Shown: piece after piece, positions 25,837-33,936 of the stretch
Layout: each line of letters starts with the position of its first letter
Position numbering within the stretch: the first letter of the stretch is position 1
Source: Bin87 sp965203195
Lineage (GTDB): Bacteria; Chloroflexota; Dehalococcoidia; Lucifugimonadales; UBA3495
Length of the DNA: 64,000 nt
Direction of reading: 5' to 3'
Assembly: GCA_965203195.1 (NCBI GenBank)
Contig: OZ241860.1
Span: forward strand, 1,116,001-1,180,000
Notes under the pieces: generated by a model
Told to the model about the DNA's origin: nothing
The model's input: only the letters and a program-made list of their open reading frames with translations
The model's database searches: none
Made by a program: the position numbers and the translations under genes

Positions 25837-27240
25837 ATGCCCCCCGCCGTGGTCATCGCCGGCGTCCGCTCCGGCGTGGGCAAAACCACCATCGCCAGCG
25901 GCATTATGGGCGCCCTGGCCCGCCGCGGCCGCCGCGTCCAGCCCTTCAAGGCCGGCCCCGATTACATCGACCCCTCCTACCACCGCCTCGCCTGTGGCGT
26001 CCCCTCCCGCAACCTGGACACCTGGCTCCTGCCCCACCCGGTGGCCGTCGAACTGTTCCACCGCGCCGCCGCCCGCGCCGACCTCGCCGTCATCGAGGGC
26101 GTAATGGGCCTCTACGACGGCCACTCCTCCCTGCACGAGGACGGCTCCACCGCCGAACTCGCCAAGCTCCTCAACGCCCCCGTCATCCTGATTGCCGACG
26201 CCGGCAAGGTCGCCCGCAGCGTAGCCGCCGAAATCCTCGGCTACCAGCAGTTTGACCCTGCCCTCCGCATCGCCGGCGTCATCCTCAACGGCGTGGGCAG
26301 CCCCCGCCACCTGGAATTCTGCCAGCCCCAGATCCAAGCCACCACCGGCCTCCCCGTCATCGGCTGGCTCCCCCGCCGCGACGACCTGACCCAGCCGGAA
26401 CGCCATCTCGGCCTCATCCCCACCGTGGAAGGCACCGTGGCCACCCAATGGTACGACGCCCTCAATGCCCAGATTGAGCAGACCATCGACCTGGACGCCA
26501 TCCTCCGCATCGCCGCCACCGCCGGCGCTCCCCCCCCTGTTTCCCCGGACTTTTCGCCCGACACTCCGCCCCCGGCATTCCCCCCTGAACCCCGCCCCGC
26601 GCGGGCCATTATCGCGGTGGCGCAAGACCGCGCCTTCTCCTTCTACTACCAGGACTCCCTGGACTTGCTGGCCGCCTGGGGCGCCGAAATCGCCCCCTTC
26701 TCCCCTCTGGACGACGCTGCCCTCCCCCCCGGCGCCGGCGGCGTCTATCTCGGCGGCGGCTTCCCCGAACTCTTCGCCCCCGAACTCGCCCAAAACCAAA
26801 GTATGCTGGCGTCAGTGCGCCGCGCCATAGCCGCCGGCCGCCCCGTCTATGCCGAATGCGGCGGCCTGATGTACTTGGGCCGCAGCCTCTCCGACCTGGA
26901 CGGACGCCGCTTCCCTATGGCCGGCGCCATTCCGGTAACATCCTCTATGGCCGGCCGCCGCCTCCACCTGGGCTACCGCGAGGTCGCCGCCTGCGCCGAC
27001 GGCCCTCTGCTCCGCGCCGGCGAATCCGTCCGGGGCCACGAATTCCACTGGTCCGTCCTGCAAGAACCGCCCGACGCCGCCCGCGCCGCCTACCGCGTCC
27101 TGAACCAGGATGGCCGCCCCGAAGGTTTCCGCGTAGGCAGCGTCTGGGCATCCTACATCCATATCCACCTGGGCAGCCGCCCCGGCCTGGCGCCGCGCTT
27201 CGTGGCCGCCTGCGCCGCCCCCGCCGCCTCGCCCCCGTAG
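25837..27240 (+). CDS. cbiA: Cobyrinate a,c-diamide synthase
   Basis: 467 residues. P-loop GVRSGVGKTTIASGIMGALA at residue 9, then KAGPDYIDPSYH and VIEGVMGLYDG of the ATP-dependent synthetase domain, and a C-terminal glutamine amidotransferase domain with the nucleophile in VYAECGGLMYLG (near 345) and the His in YIHIHLGS. It amidates the a and c side chains of cobyrinate with ATP and glutamine. A Pro-rich linker (APPPVSPDFSPDTPPPAF) joins the domains. Being CbiA/CobB rather than cobyrinic-acid-independent salvage enzymes, it implies capacity beyond simple cobinamide salvage, though the corrin ring genes are not in the window. Confidence 0.94.
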   Translation: MPPAVVIAGVRSGVGKTTIASGIMGALARRGRRVQPFKAGPDYIDPSYHRLACGVPSRNLDTWLLPHPVAVELFHRAAARADLAVIEGVMGLYDGHSSLHEDGSTAELAKLLNAPVILIADAGKVARSVAAEILGYQQFDPALRIAGVILNGVGSPRHLEFCQPQIQATTGLPVIGWLPRRDDLTQPERHLGLIPTVEGTVATQWYDALNAQIEQTIDLDAILRIAATAGAPPPVSPDFSPDTPPPAFPPEPRPARAIIAVAQDRAFSFYYQDSLDLLAAWGAEIAPFSPLDDAALPPGAGGVYLGGGFPELFAPELAQNQSMLASVRRAIAAGRPVYAECGGLMYLGRSLSDLDGRRFPMAGAIPVTSSMAGRRLHLGYREVAACADGPLLRAGESVRGHEFHWSVLQEPPDAARAAYRVLNQDGRPEGFRVGSVWASYIHIHLGSRPGLAPRFVAACAAPAASPP

Positions 27241-27304
27241 CGCGCCCCTACTGACATCGCCAGCAAAGCCAACAGATCAGAGCGCAGCGCAGGAACCAGC
27301 CGCT

Positions 27305-28078
27305 ATGACCACCACTACTACCACTACCACCACTGCCGCTACCGCATCGCCGCCCGCCGCCCCCCCGGTTGCGCCGCCCCCGGCCGTCGTTGTTGCTGAC
27401 GACGATGACATTAACGATGTGGTGGTGGCGCCTCCCCTCGGTTCCGCCGGCGCCGGCTACCTGCTGCTCCCCCTGTCCGAATTCGGCCAGTCCCTGGACA
27501 GCCCCGGCTTGGACTGCTGGTTCGAGGGCTTCGCCGGCCGCAACCGCGCCCAGGCCGAATACGAAATCACCGCCCGGGGAGATCTGAAAATTATGCCTCC
27601 CACCGGCTTCCCCTTTGACTTATATGAGGCCCGCGCCACCATCCGCGTCGGAGTTTGGGCTGACGACAACGGAGGGCTGGCCGGCGGCCCAACCTCCCGC
27701 TTCATTATGCCCGACGGTTCCCGGCGCGGCCCCGACGCCTGGTGGCTGTCCGCCGCCCGTTGGCAGGCCGCATCCGCCCAAGCCCGCACGCCCCCCTTCC
27801 TCGCCATCGTCCCCGACTTCATCATCGAGATCGTATCCCCCTCCAACCGCGGCCCGGACTTGGCCGACAAAGTGCAACGCTACCTGCAAGGCGGCGCCCG
27901 CCTCATCTGGATCATCAATCCGCCCCGCCGCCGGGTAACCATCCACCGCCCCGGAACGGAACCGGAAATCCTGGACGACCCGGAACTCCTGCACGACCCG
28001 GAACTCCTGCACGGAGATGATGTAATGCCCGGCTTCGTCTTCAACGTCCGGGAACGCATCTTCGACTACAACCCGTAA
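27305..28078 (+). CDS. Uma2 family protein, tandem copy 1
   Basis: 257 residues. The C-terminal core PDFIIEIVSPSNRGPDLADK then YLQGGARLIWIINPPRR matches the Uma2 (DUF820) PD-(D/E)XK nuclease-like fold, with D, E and K of the catalytic pattern in place. The N-terminus is a low-complexity Thr run followed by Ala/Pro and an acidic ADDDDIND stretch. Near the end an 18-bp in-frame duplication gives DPELLH twice. Uma2 proteins are numerous in cyanobacteria and Chloroflexota and their function is unknown. It follows cbiA by 64 bases within the B12 operon. Confidence 0.85.
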   Translation: MTTTTTTTTTAATASPPAAPPVAPPPAVVVADDDDINDVVVAPPLGSAGAGYLLLPLSEFGQSLDSPGLDCWFEGFAGRNRAQAEYEITARGDLKIMPPTGFPFDLYEARATIRVGVWADDNGGLAGGPTSRFIMPDGSRRGPDAWWLSAARWQAASAQARTPPFLAIVPDFIIEIVSPSNRGPDLADKVQRYLQGGARLIWIINPPRRRVTIHRPGTEPEILDDPELLHDPELLHGDDVMPGFVFNVRERIFDYNP

Positions 28079-28130
28079 AATAGCCGGCATCCCGCAGTGC
28101 CGCCGCCTCGCCGCCGGAAGGAACCCCACT

Positions 28131-28859
28131 ATGACCACCACTGCCGTCGCATCGCCGCCCGCCGCCCCGGCCGCGCCGCCCCCGGCCGTCGTTGTTGCTG
28201 ACGATGACATTAACGATGTGGCGGTGACGCCGCCCTTTGGTTCCGCCGGCGCCGGCTACCTGCTGCTCCCCCTGTCCGAATTCGGCCAGTCCCTGGACAG
28301 CCCCGGCTTGGACTGCTGGTTCGAGGGCTTCGCCGGCCGCAACCGCGCCCAGGCCGAATACGAAATCACCGCCCAGGGAGAACTGAAAATTATGCCCCCA
28401 ACCGGCTTCCCCGGAGACTGGCACGAATCCGAAGCGGTGATTGAGGTAGGCATCTGGGGCCGCGCCAATGGCGGCCGCTATGGCGGCCCCACCTCCCGCT
28501 TCATCCTCCCCGACGGCTCCCGGCGCGGCCCCGACGCCTGGTGGATTTCCCCGGAACGCTGGAACGCCTCGCCCCCGGAAGCCCGCCAGCCCCCTTTCGC
28601 CGCCATCGTCCCCGACTTCATCATCGAGATCGTATCCCCCTCCAACCGCGGCCCGGATCTGGCCGACAAGGTGCAACGCTACCTGCAAGGCGGCGCCCGC
28701 CTCATCTGGGTCATCAACGCCCGCCGCCGCCAGGCAACCATCCACCGCCCCGGAACGGAACCGGAAATCCTGGACGACCCGGAACTCCTGCACGGAGATG
28801 ATGTAATGCCCGGCTTCGTCTTCCCGGTCCGGCAGCGCATCTTTGACAACACCCCGTAA
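28131..28859 (+). CDS. Uma2 family protein, tandem copy 2
   Basis: 242 residues, close to copy 1 from GYLLLPLSEFGQSLDSPG onward, with differences concentrated in a central window near residues 95-120 (DWHESEAVIEVGIWGRANGG here). The nuclease-like core PDFIIEIVSPSNRGPDLADK is intact. The spacer and ribosome site before it (GCCGCCGGAAGGAACCCCAC) recur before copy 3 and, slightly changed, before cobO, so the duplicated unit was gene plus leader. Confidence 0.85.
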   Translation: MTTTAVASPPAAPAAPPPAVVVADDDINDVAVTPPFGSAGAGYLLLPLSEFGQSLDSPGLDCWFEGFAGRNRAQAEYEITAQGELKIMPPTGFPGDWHESEAVIEVGIWGRANGGRYGGPTSRFILPDGSRRGPDAWWISPERWNASPPEARQPPFAAIVPDFIIEIVSPSNRGPDLADKVQRYLQGGARLIWVINARRRQATIHRPGTEPEILDDPELLHGDDVMPGFVFPVRQRIFDNTP

Positions 28860-28919
28860 AATAGCCCCAGCCCGTAAAATATCCTCAGCCGGCCCACCGC
28901 CGCCGGAAGGAACCCCACG

Positions 28920-29654
28920 ATGACCACTACTGCCGTCGCATCGCCGCCCGCCCCCCCCCCGGTTGCGCCGCCCCAAGCCGTCGTTGCTGCTGATGACGAT
29001 GACATTAACGATGTGACGGTGGCGCCGCCCCCCGGTTCCGCCGACGCCGGCTACCTGCTGCTCCCCCTGTCCGAATTCGGCCAGTCCCTGGACAGCCCCG
29101 GCCTGGACTGCTGGTTCGAGGGCTTCGCCGGCCGCAACCGCGCCCAGGCCGAATACGAAATCACCGCTCAAGGAGACCTGAAAATTATGCCCCCCACTGG
29201 CTTCCCCTTTGACTGGTATGAAGCCGAAACCACGGCGGACGTAGTCCTGCAAGCCCGCCGCCACGGGGGCCTGGCCGGCGGCCCCACCTCCCGTTTCATC
29301 CTCCCCGACGGCTCCCGGCGCGGCCCCGACGCCTGGTGGATTTCCCCGGAACGCTGGAACGCCTCGCCCCCCGAAGCCCGCCAACCCCCATTCGCCGCCA
29401 TCGTCCCCGACTTTATCATTGAGCTCGTATCCCCCTCCAACCGCGGCCCGGACTTGGCCGACAAAATACGCCGCTACCTGCAAGGCGGCGCCCGCCTCAT
29501 CTGGGTCATCAACGCCCGCCGCCGCCAGGTAACCATCCACCGCCCCGGAATGGAACCGGAAATCCTGGACGACCCGGAAATCCTGCACGGAGATGATGTA
29601 ATGCCCGGCTTCGTCTTCCGGGTCCGGCAGCGCATCTTTGACAACATCCCGTAA
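28920..29654 (+). CDS. Uma2 family protein, tandem copy 3
   Basis: 244 residues, again with the same flanks and a different central window (DWYEAETTADVVLQARRHGG). The core reads PDFIIELVSPSNRGPDLADK and the acidic patch near residue 25 is kept. Copies 2 and 3 share AWWISPERWNASPPEARQPP, unlike copy 1, so they are the most recent duplicates. Ends 46 bases before cobO. Confidence 0.85.
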   Translation: MTTTAVASPPAPPPVAPPQAVVAADDDDINDVTVAPPPGSADAGYLLLPLSEFGQSLDSPGLDCWFEGFAGRNRAQAEYEITAQGDLKIMPPTGFPFDWYEAETTADVVLQARRHGGLAGGPTSRFILPDGSRRGPDAWWISPERWNASPPEARQPPFAAIVPDFIIELVSPSNRGPDLADKIRRYLQGGARLIWVINARRRQVTIHRPGMEPEILDDPEILHGDDVMPGFVFRVRQRIFDNIP

Positions 29655-29700
29655 AATAGCCGGCATATCGCGGCCCATCGCCGCCGGGAGGAACCCCGCT

Positions 29701-30270
29701 ATGACCACGCAGGAAAGACGCCACGGCCCCCAGTCGGTGCGCGGCCCCCGCATCAACAAGGGCCTGGTCATCGTCAACACGGGCAACGGCAAGGGCAAAA
29801 CCACCGCCGCCCTCGGCGTGCTGATGCGCGCCTGGGGCCGGGATCTCAATGTGGTAATGCTCCAGTTCATCAAGCACACCACCGCCAACTTCGGCGAACA
29901 GCGCGCCGCCGCCAAAATGGGCGTAACCGTCCGCGCTATGGGCGACGGCTTCACCTGGCGCTCCCAAAACCTGGAAGCCAGCGCCGACCTGGCCCGCGCC
30001 CTCTGGGAGGACGCCAAAGAAGTCATCGCCGCCGGCGACTACAACGTAGTCATCCTGGACGAATTCACCTACCCCATGCACTACGGCTGGCTCCCCGTCG
30101 CCGATGTCATCAGTGCCCTCCAGGCCCGCCCCGAAATGCAGCACATCATCATCACCGGACGCCACGCCCCCGCCGAGCTGGTGGCATACGCCGACCTGGT
30201 AACGGAGATGAACGTCGTCAAACACCCCTACGACGCCGGCATCAAGGCCCAGCCGGGTATCGAGTTCTGA
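29701..30270 (+). CDS. cobO: Cob(I)yrinic acid a,c-diamide adenosyltransferase (CobA/CobO type)
   Basis: 189 residues with the P-loop NTGNGKGKTTAALGVLMRA at residue 27, VVMLQFIKHT, and the Walker B-like VVILDEFTYPMHYGWL, closing with ITGRHAPAELVAYADLVTEM, all typical of BtuR/CobO. It transfers the adenosyl group of ATP to the cobalt. ATG 29701 follows GGGAGGAAC; the upstream in-frame ATG at 29638 lies inside the last Uma2 gene. Confidence 0.95.
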   Translation: MTTQERRHGPQSVRGPRINKGLVIVNTGNGKGKTTAALGVLMRAWGRDLNVVMLQFIKHTTANFGEQRAAAKMGVTVRAMGDGFTWRSQNLEASADLARALWEDAKEVIAAGDYNVVILDEFTYPMHYGWLPVADVISALQARPEMQHIIITGRHAPAELVAYADLVTEMNVVKHPYDAGIKAQPGIEF

Positions 30271-30337
30271 CCACATTGCCCGGCCCGCCACCCCGGCCTA
30301 CCACCCGGCCTATCACCGGAAAAAGAGGTTGCCATCT

Positions 30338-31435
30338 ATGACCACCGAAACGGAACCGGAAATCATATACTCCCGGCTGATTGACGAAACCATCGCCGCC
30401 GTCCCGCCCCTGGACGCCGCCGCCATGGCCGCCGCCCGGGAACGCCAAGCCATCCTGACCAAGCCCCCCGGCAGCCTGGGTCGCCTGGAAACCCTGTCCG
30501 TGCAACTGGCCGGCATCACCGGCCAGCCCGTCCCGCAGATCGCCGGCAAAAAGATCATCGTCTTCGCCGGCGACCACCTTGTCACCGCGGAAGGCGTGTC
30601 CCCCTACCCCGCCGAAGTCACCCCGCAGATGGTGCAAAACTTTCTGAACGGCGGCGCCGCCATCAACGCCCTGGCCGGCCAGGCCGGCGCCGAACTCACC
30701 GTAGTCGACGCCGGCGTCAACGCCAACCTGCCCCTCCATCCCAACCTGACCACCCTCAAACCCGGCTTCGGCTCCGCCAACATTGCCCGGGGGTCGGCCA
30801 TGCACAACTGGCAGGCCGTCCGCTGCCTGGAAACCGGCATCCGACTGGCCGGCCTGTGGATGGCCGACAAGGGCTTCAACCTCATCGCCGCCGGCGAAAT
30901 GGGCATCGGCAACACTACCCCCTCCGCCGCCATCACCGCCGCCATCACCGGCGCCGATGTGGACGCCGTCACCGGGCGCGGCGCCGGCCTTGACGACGCC
31001 GGCCTCGCCGCCAAAATCGCCATCGTGCGCCAGGCCCTGGAAATCAACCAGCCGGACGGCGCCAACGGGTTTGATGTGCTGATGAAAGTGGGCGGCTTTG
31101 AAATCGGGATGATGGCCGGGCTGATCCTCGGCGGCGCCGCCCGCCGGTGCATCGTCGTGCTGGACGGGTTCATCAGCGGCGCCGCCGCCCTCATCGCCTG
31201 GCGCCTCTGCCCCCTGGTAGCGGAACGCGTGATTGCCGCCCACCGCTCCGTAGAACCCGGCCATAATGCGGCGCTGGACGCCATGGGCCTGACGCCCCTG
31301 CTGGACCTGGAAATGCGCCTGGGCGAAGGCACCGGAGCCGCCCTCGCTATGCCCATCATCGAGGCGGCGGCCCGCTGCCTGTCGGATATGGCGACCTTCG
31401 CCGAAGCCGGCGTGTCCGACCGCGCCGACGAGTAG
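30338..31435 (+). CDS. cobT: Nicotinate-nucleotide-dimethylbenzimidazole phosphoribosyltransferase
   Basis: 365 residues. TKPPGSLGRLETLSVQLAGI near residue 42 and IVFAGDHLVTAEGVSPYPAE near 75 are the substrate-binding signatures; NLIAAGEMGIGNTTPSAAI near 185 and the C-terminal LEMRLGEGTGAALAMPIIEA hold the catalytic Glu. CobT makes alpha-ribazole phosphate for the lower loop. A TTG nine bases upstream is in frame; ATG 30338 has AAAAGAGG at 9 bases. Confidence 0.95.
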   Translation: MTTETEPEIIYSRLIDETIAAVPPLDAAAMAAARERQAILTKPPGSLGRLETLSVQLAGITGQPVPQIAGKKIIVFAGDHLVTAEGVSPYPAEVTPQMVQNFLNGGAAINALAGQAGAELTVVDAGVNANLPLHPNLTTLKPGFGSANIARGSAMHNWQAVRCLETGIRLAGLWMADKGFNLIAAGEMGIGNTTPSAAITAAITGADVDAVTGRGAGLDDAGLAAKIAIVRQALEINQPDGANGFDVLMKVGGFEIGMMAGLILGGAARRCIVVLDGFISGAAALIAWRLCPLVAERVIAAHRSVEPGHNAALDAMGLTPLLDLEMRLGEGTGAALAMPIIEAAARCLSDMATFAEAGVSDRADE

Positions 31436-31473
31436 CGGCGACCAGTACGACAACCAATAGCGCCGCCGGCATT

Positions 31474-32373
31474 GTGCGCCCTCTCTACGCCCCTCTGCTG
31501 GCGGCCCGCCCGTCTCGGATGCGCCACCACTGGTCAACCGGAATTGTGCGCCCTCTCTATGCCCCCCTGCTGGTGGCCCTCTCCTTTCTGACCCTGCTGC
31601 CCGTTGGCCTCGCCGACGCCACCGACCGGGAAATCTCCCGTTCCCGCGCCTGGTATCCCCTCGTCGGCCTGCTCTACGGCGCAATGCTGGTCGGCATCGC
31701 CGCCCTGTGCGACCTGCTGGCCCTGCGCCCGCCCCTGACGGCGGCCCTGCTGGTGGCGGCCCTCGCCGTTGCCAACCGCTTCCTCCACCTGGACGGCCTA
31801 ATGGACGTATGCGACGGCGTCTGGGGCGGCCGCACCGTAGAACGGCGTCTGGAGATAATGCGCGATTCCCGCGTCGGCGCCTTCGCCGTCGCCGGGGCCG
31901 GCTGTGTTCTGCTGCTCAAATACGGCGCCATGGTAACCTTGCTGGACGGCAAAGACGCCGGCATCGCCGGCATCGCCGCCGTCTGGCCTGCGCTGCTCCT
32001 GTTCCCCGTCGCCGCCCGCTGGACAATGACACTGCTGCTGACCGCATTCCCCTACGGACGGCGGCAGGGCATCGGATCCTCTTTCGCCGCCGCCGGCCGC
32101 CCTTGGCTGGCTACGGGGTGGGCTTTCTTGACCGCCGTCCTCTTTGCCGCCGCCGCCGGCGGCATTGCCGGCATCACCATACTCGCCGGCGTATCCCTGC
32201 TGGCGCTGCTGCTGGGCCTGGCCCTGTCCCGGCAGCTCGGCGGCGGCCTCACCGGCGACTGCTACGGCGCCGCCAACGAACTCGCCGAAACCGCCGCCCT
32301 GATTGCCCTGGCCGCATCCGTAGCCAACGGATGGGGGTGGGGATGGGCCGGCGGATGGTATCCGCCGCTATAA
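31474..32373 (+). CDS. cobS: Adenosylcobinamide-GDP ribazoletransferase, with duplicated start region
   Basis: Membrane enzyme joining alpha-ribazole to adenosylcobinamide-GDP. Typical signatures: FLHLDGLMDVCDGVWGG and LEIMRDSRVGAFAVAG near residues 105-135, FPYGRRQGIGSSF near 190 and GGLTGDCYGAANELAE near the end. The first 24 codons duplicate the next: VRPLYAPLLAAR from GTG 31474 and VRPLYAPLLVALSFLTLLP from GTG 31546, a 72-bp in-frame step. The second start gives the usual CobS N-terminus (275 residues), so initiation may occur at 31546. It follows cobT by 38 or 110 bases. Confidence 0.92.
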   Translation: MRPLYAPLLAARPSRMRHHWSTGIVRPLYAPLLVALSFLTLLPVGLADATDREISRSRAWYPLVGLLYGAMLVGIAALCDLLALRPPLTAALLVAALAVANRFLHLDGLMDVCDGVWGGRTVERRLEIMRDSRVGAFAVAGAGCVLLLKYGAMVTLLDGKDAGIAGIAAVWPALLLFPVAARWTMTLLLTAFPYGRRQGIGSSFAAAGRPWLATGWAFLTAVLFAAAAGGIAGITILAGVSLLALLLGLALSRQLGGGLTGDCYGAANELAETAALIALAASVANGWGWGWAGGWYPPL

Positions 32374-32650
32374 ACGCCGTAGCCACAAGGTAGCGATGAA
32401 CGGGTTGGTCCAAAACTTGCCAGGCTGATGGTATCCGCCGCTATGGACGCCGTAGCCACCGCCCTTCGACATATAGCCGACGCCGTTATAGACGCCGTAG
32501 CCACCCTTCAACATACTGACGGTGCCACTATGAGCACCGTAGCCACCACCCTTTAACATATTGCCGGCGCCACTATGAACGCCCTGGCCACTACCCTCAA
32601 CATATCGCCGGCGCCACTATGGATGCCGTAGCCGCCGCCCTCAACGCCTC
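32350..32650 (+). repeat. Degenerate tandem repeats across the cobS-cobD junction
   Basis: A unit of the form ATGGACGCCGTAGCCACC recurs with starts at 32370, 32443, 32488, 32530, 32575 and 32619, i.e. steps of 73, 45, 42, 45 and 44 bases. The first copy overlaps the cobS stop codon (preceded by GGTATCCGCCGCTAT, also repeated at 32431) and the last copy is the cobD start itself. Three spare ATGs lie in the array; the frame starting at 32443 runs 37 codons and stops. Confidence 0.85.
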
Positions 32651-33596
32651 GCCCGTCCCCCTCGACCTGGCGGTTCTGCTGCTGGCCCTGCTGCTGGACT
32701 TGGCGCTGGGCGAGCCGCCCAACCGCCTGCACCCCACCGTGTGGATGGGCCAAACCGTATCCCTGGTCAGGTGTATCGCCCCCGGCCCGCAGCGATCGCC
32801 CGCCGGCCAGCTCCTTGCCGGCTTGCTGATGGCGCTGCTGCTACCGGCGGCGTGGGGCGCCCTGGCCTGGGCCATCGCCGCCGGCCTCTCGGCCCTGCAC
32901 CCGCTGGCGTATCTGATTGTGGCGGCGGCGCTCCTCAAAACCGCCTTCTCCGTGCGGATGCTGCGCCGGGTCGCCGCCCGCGTCGGGCGGTTGCTCGCCG
33001 CCGGCGACCTCGCCGCCGCCCGCCGGGAAATGTCCGCCCTGGTCAGCCGCGACGCCGCCTGCCTGACCGCCGGCCAGATGGCCGCCGCCGCCATTGAATC
33101 CGTCGCCGAAAACATCACCGACAGCGTCGTTGCCCCTCTGCTGGCCTTTGCCTTGTTCGGACTGCCGGGCGCCGCCGCCTACCGCGCCCTCAACACCCTG
33201 GACAGCATGGTCGGCTATCATGGCCGCTACGAATATCTGGGCAAAGCCTCGGCCCGCCTGGACGACCTGGCCAACCTGCTGCCCGCCCGCCTGGCGGCCC
33301 TGCTGCTGTGCCTGGCGATAGCCCTGCTGCCGGGAATGTCGGGCCGCCGGGCCGTCCCCATAATGCTGGCGCACCGCCGCCGCACCGAATCGCCCAACGC
33401 CGGCTGGACGATGGCGGCAATGGCCGGCGGCTTGGGCGTAACCCTGGCAAAAGCCGGCCACTACCGCCTCGGCGACCCGGCCCCGGAGCCGTCGGCGCCC
33501 CACATCGGGCGGGCCACCCGGGCCCTGTATGTCGCCACTGCCCTGGCGGCAATCGTCGCCGCCGGCGTCATCCTGCTGCGCGCCGCCCTGTGGTAA
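32619..33596 (+). CDS. cobD: Adenosylcobinamide-phosphate synthase
   Basis: 325 residues, CbiB/CobD family, several membrane helices. Signatures: LLLDLALGEPPNRLHPTVWM near residue 25, AIESVAENITDSVVAPLLAF near 165, and YRALNTLDSMVGYHGRYEYLG near 190, then the C-terminal APNAGWTMAAMAGGLGV-like stretch. It attaches aminopropanol phosphate to cobyric acid. Its start codon is the last unit of the junction repeat and has no recognisable ribosome site, so it may depend on coupling with cobS. Confidence 0.93.
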   Translation: MDAVAAALNASPVPLDLAVLLLALLLDLALGEPPNRLHPTVWMGQTVSLVRCIAPGPQRSPAGQLLAGLLMALLLPAAWGALAWAIAAGLSALHPLAYLIVAAALLKTAFSVRMLRRVAARVGRLLAAGDLAAARREMSALVSRDAACLTAGQMAAAAIESVAENITDSVVAPLLAFALFGLPGAAAYRALNTLDSMVGYHGRYEYLGKASARLDDLANLLPARLAALLLCLAIALLPGMSGRRAVPIMLAHRRRTESPNAGWTMAAMAGGLGVTLAKAGHYRLGDPAPEPSAPHIGRATRALYVATALAAIVAAGVILLRAALW

Positions 33597-33936
33597 GCGG
33601 AGAATGTAACAGCCGGTGTAAAAGCGGGAGCTTTAAAACGCACGCCCGGCGCGGCCCGGCTGCCTGTGCCGGCCATCCGGGCACGCCCCCATTCCCACTG
33701 CCCTTTCCCGGGGAACGATTTCTGGTGCGGCCCGTCCTGTCGGAGCCGCCCGCAATGGCGCAATCAAGCCGGCCCATCCGGTTGGAAATGCCGCCTGACC
33801 CACCCCGCCTTGCCATTGTCGCTGCTGTTGCGTTAGGATGGCATAGTCATATACAAGGCGCATAATGCGCCTGCATCCGGCGTCGGAATCCGCCGCCGAA
33901 CCAAACATTCCCCACGCCCCCACAGGAGTTGATGTC

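Noticed and set aside
28041..30026. 661-codon minus-strand frame over the Uma2 genes
   Set aside because: Shadow of the three repeated genes; the repeats in it are simply the antisense of the duplicated genes.
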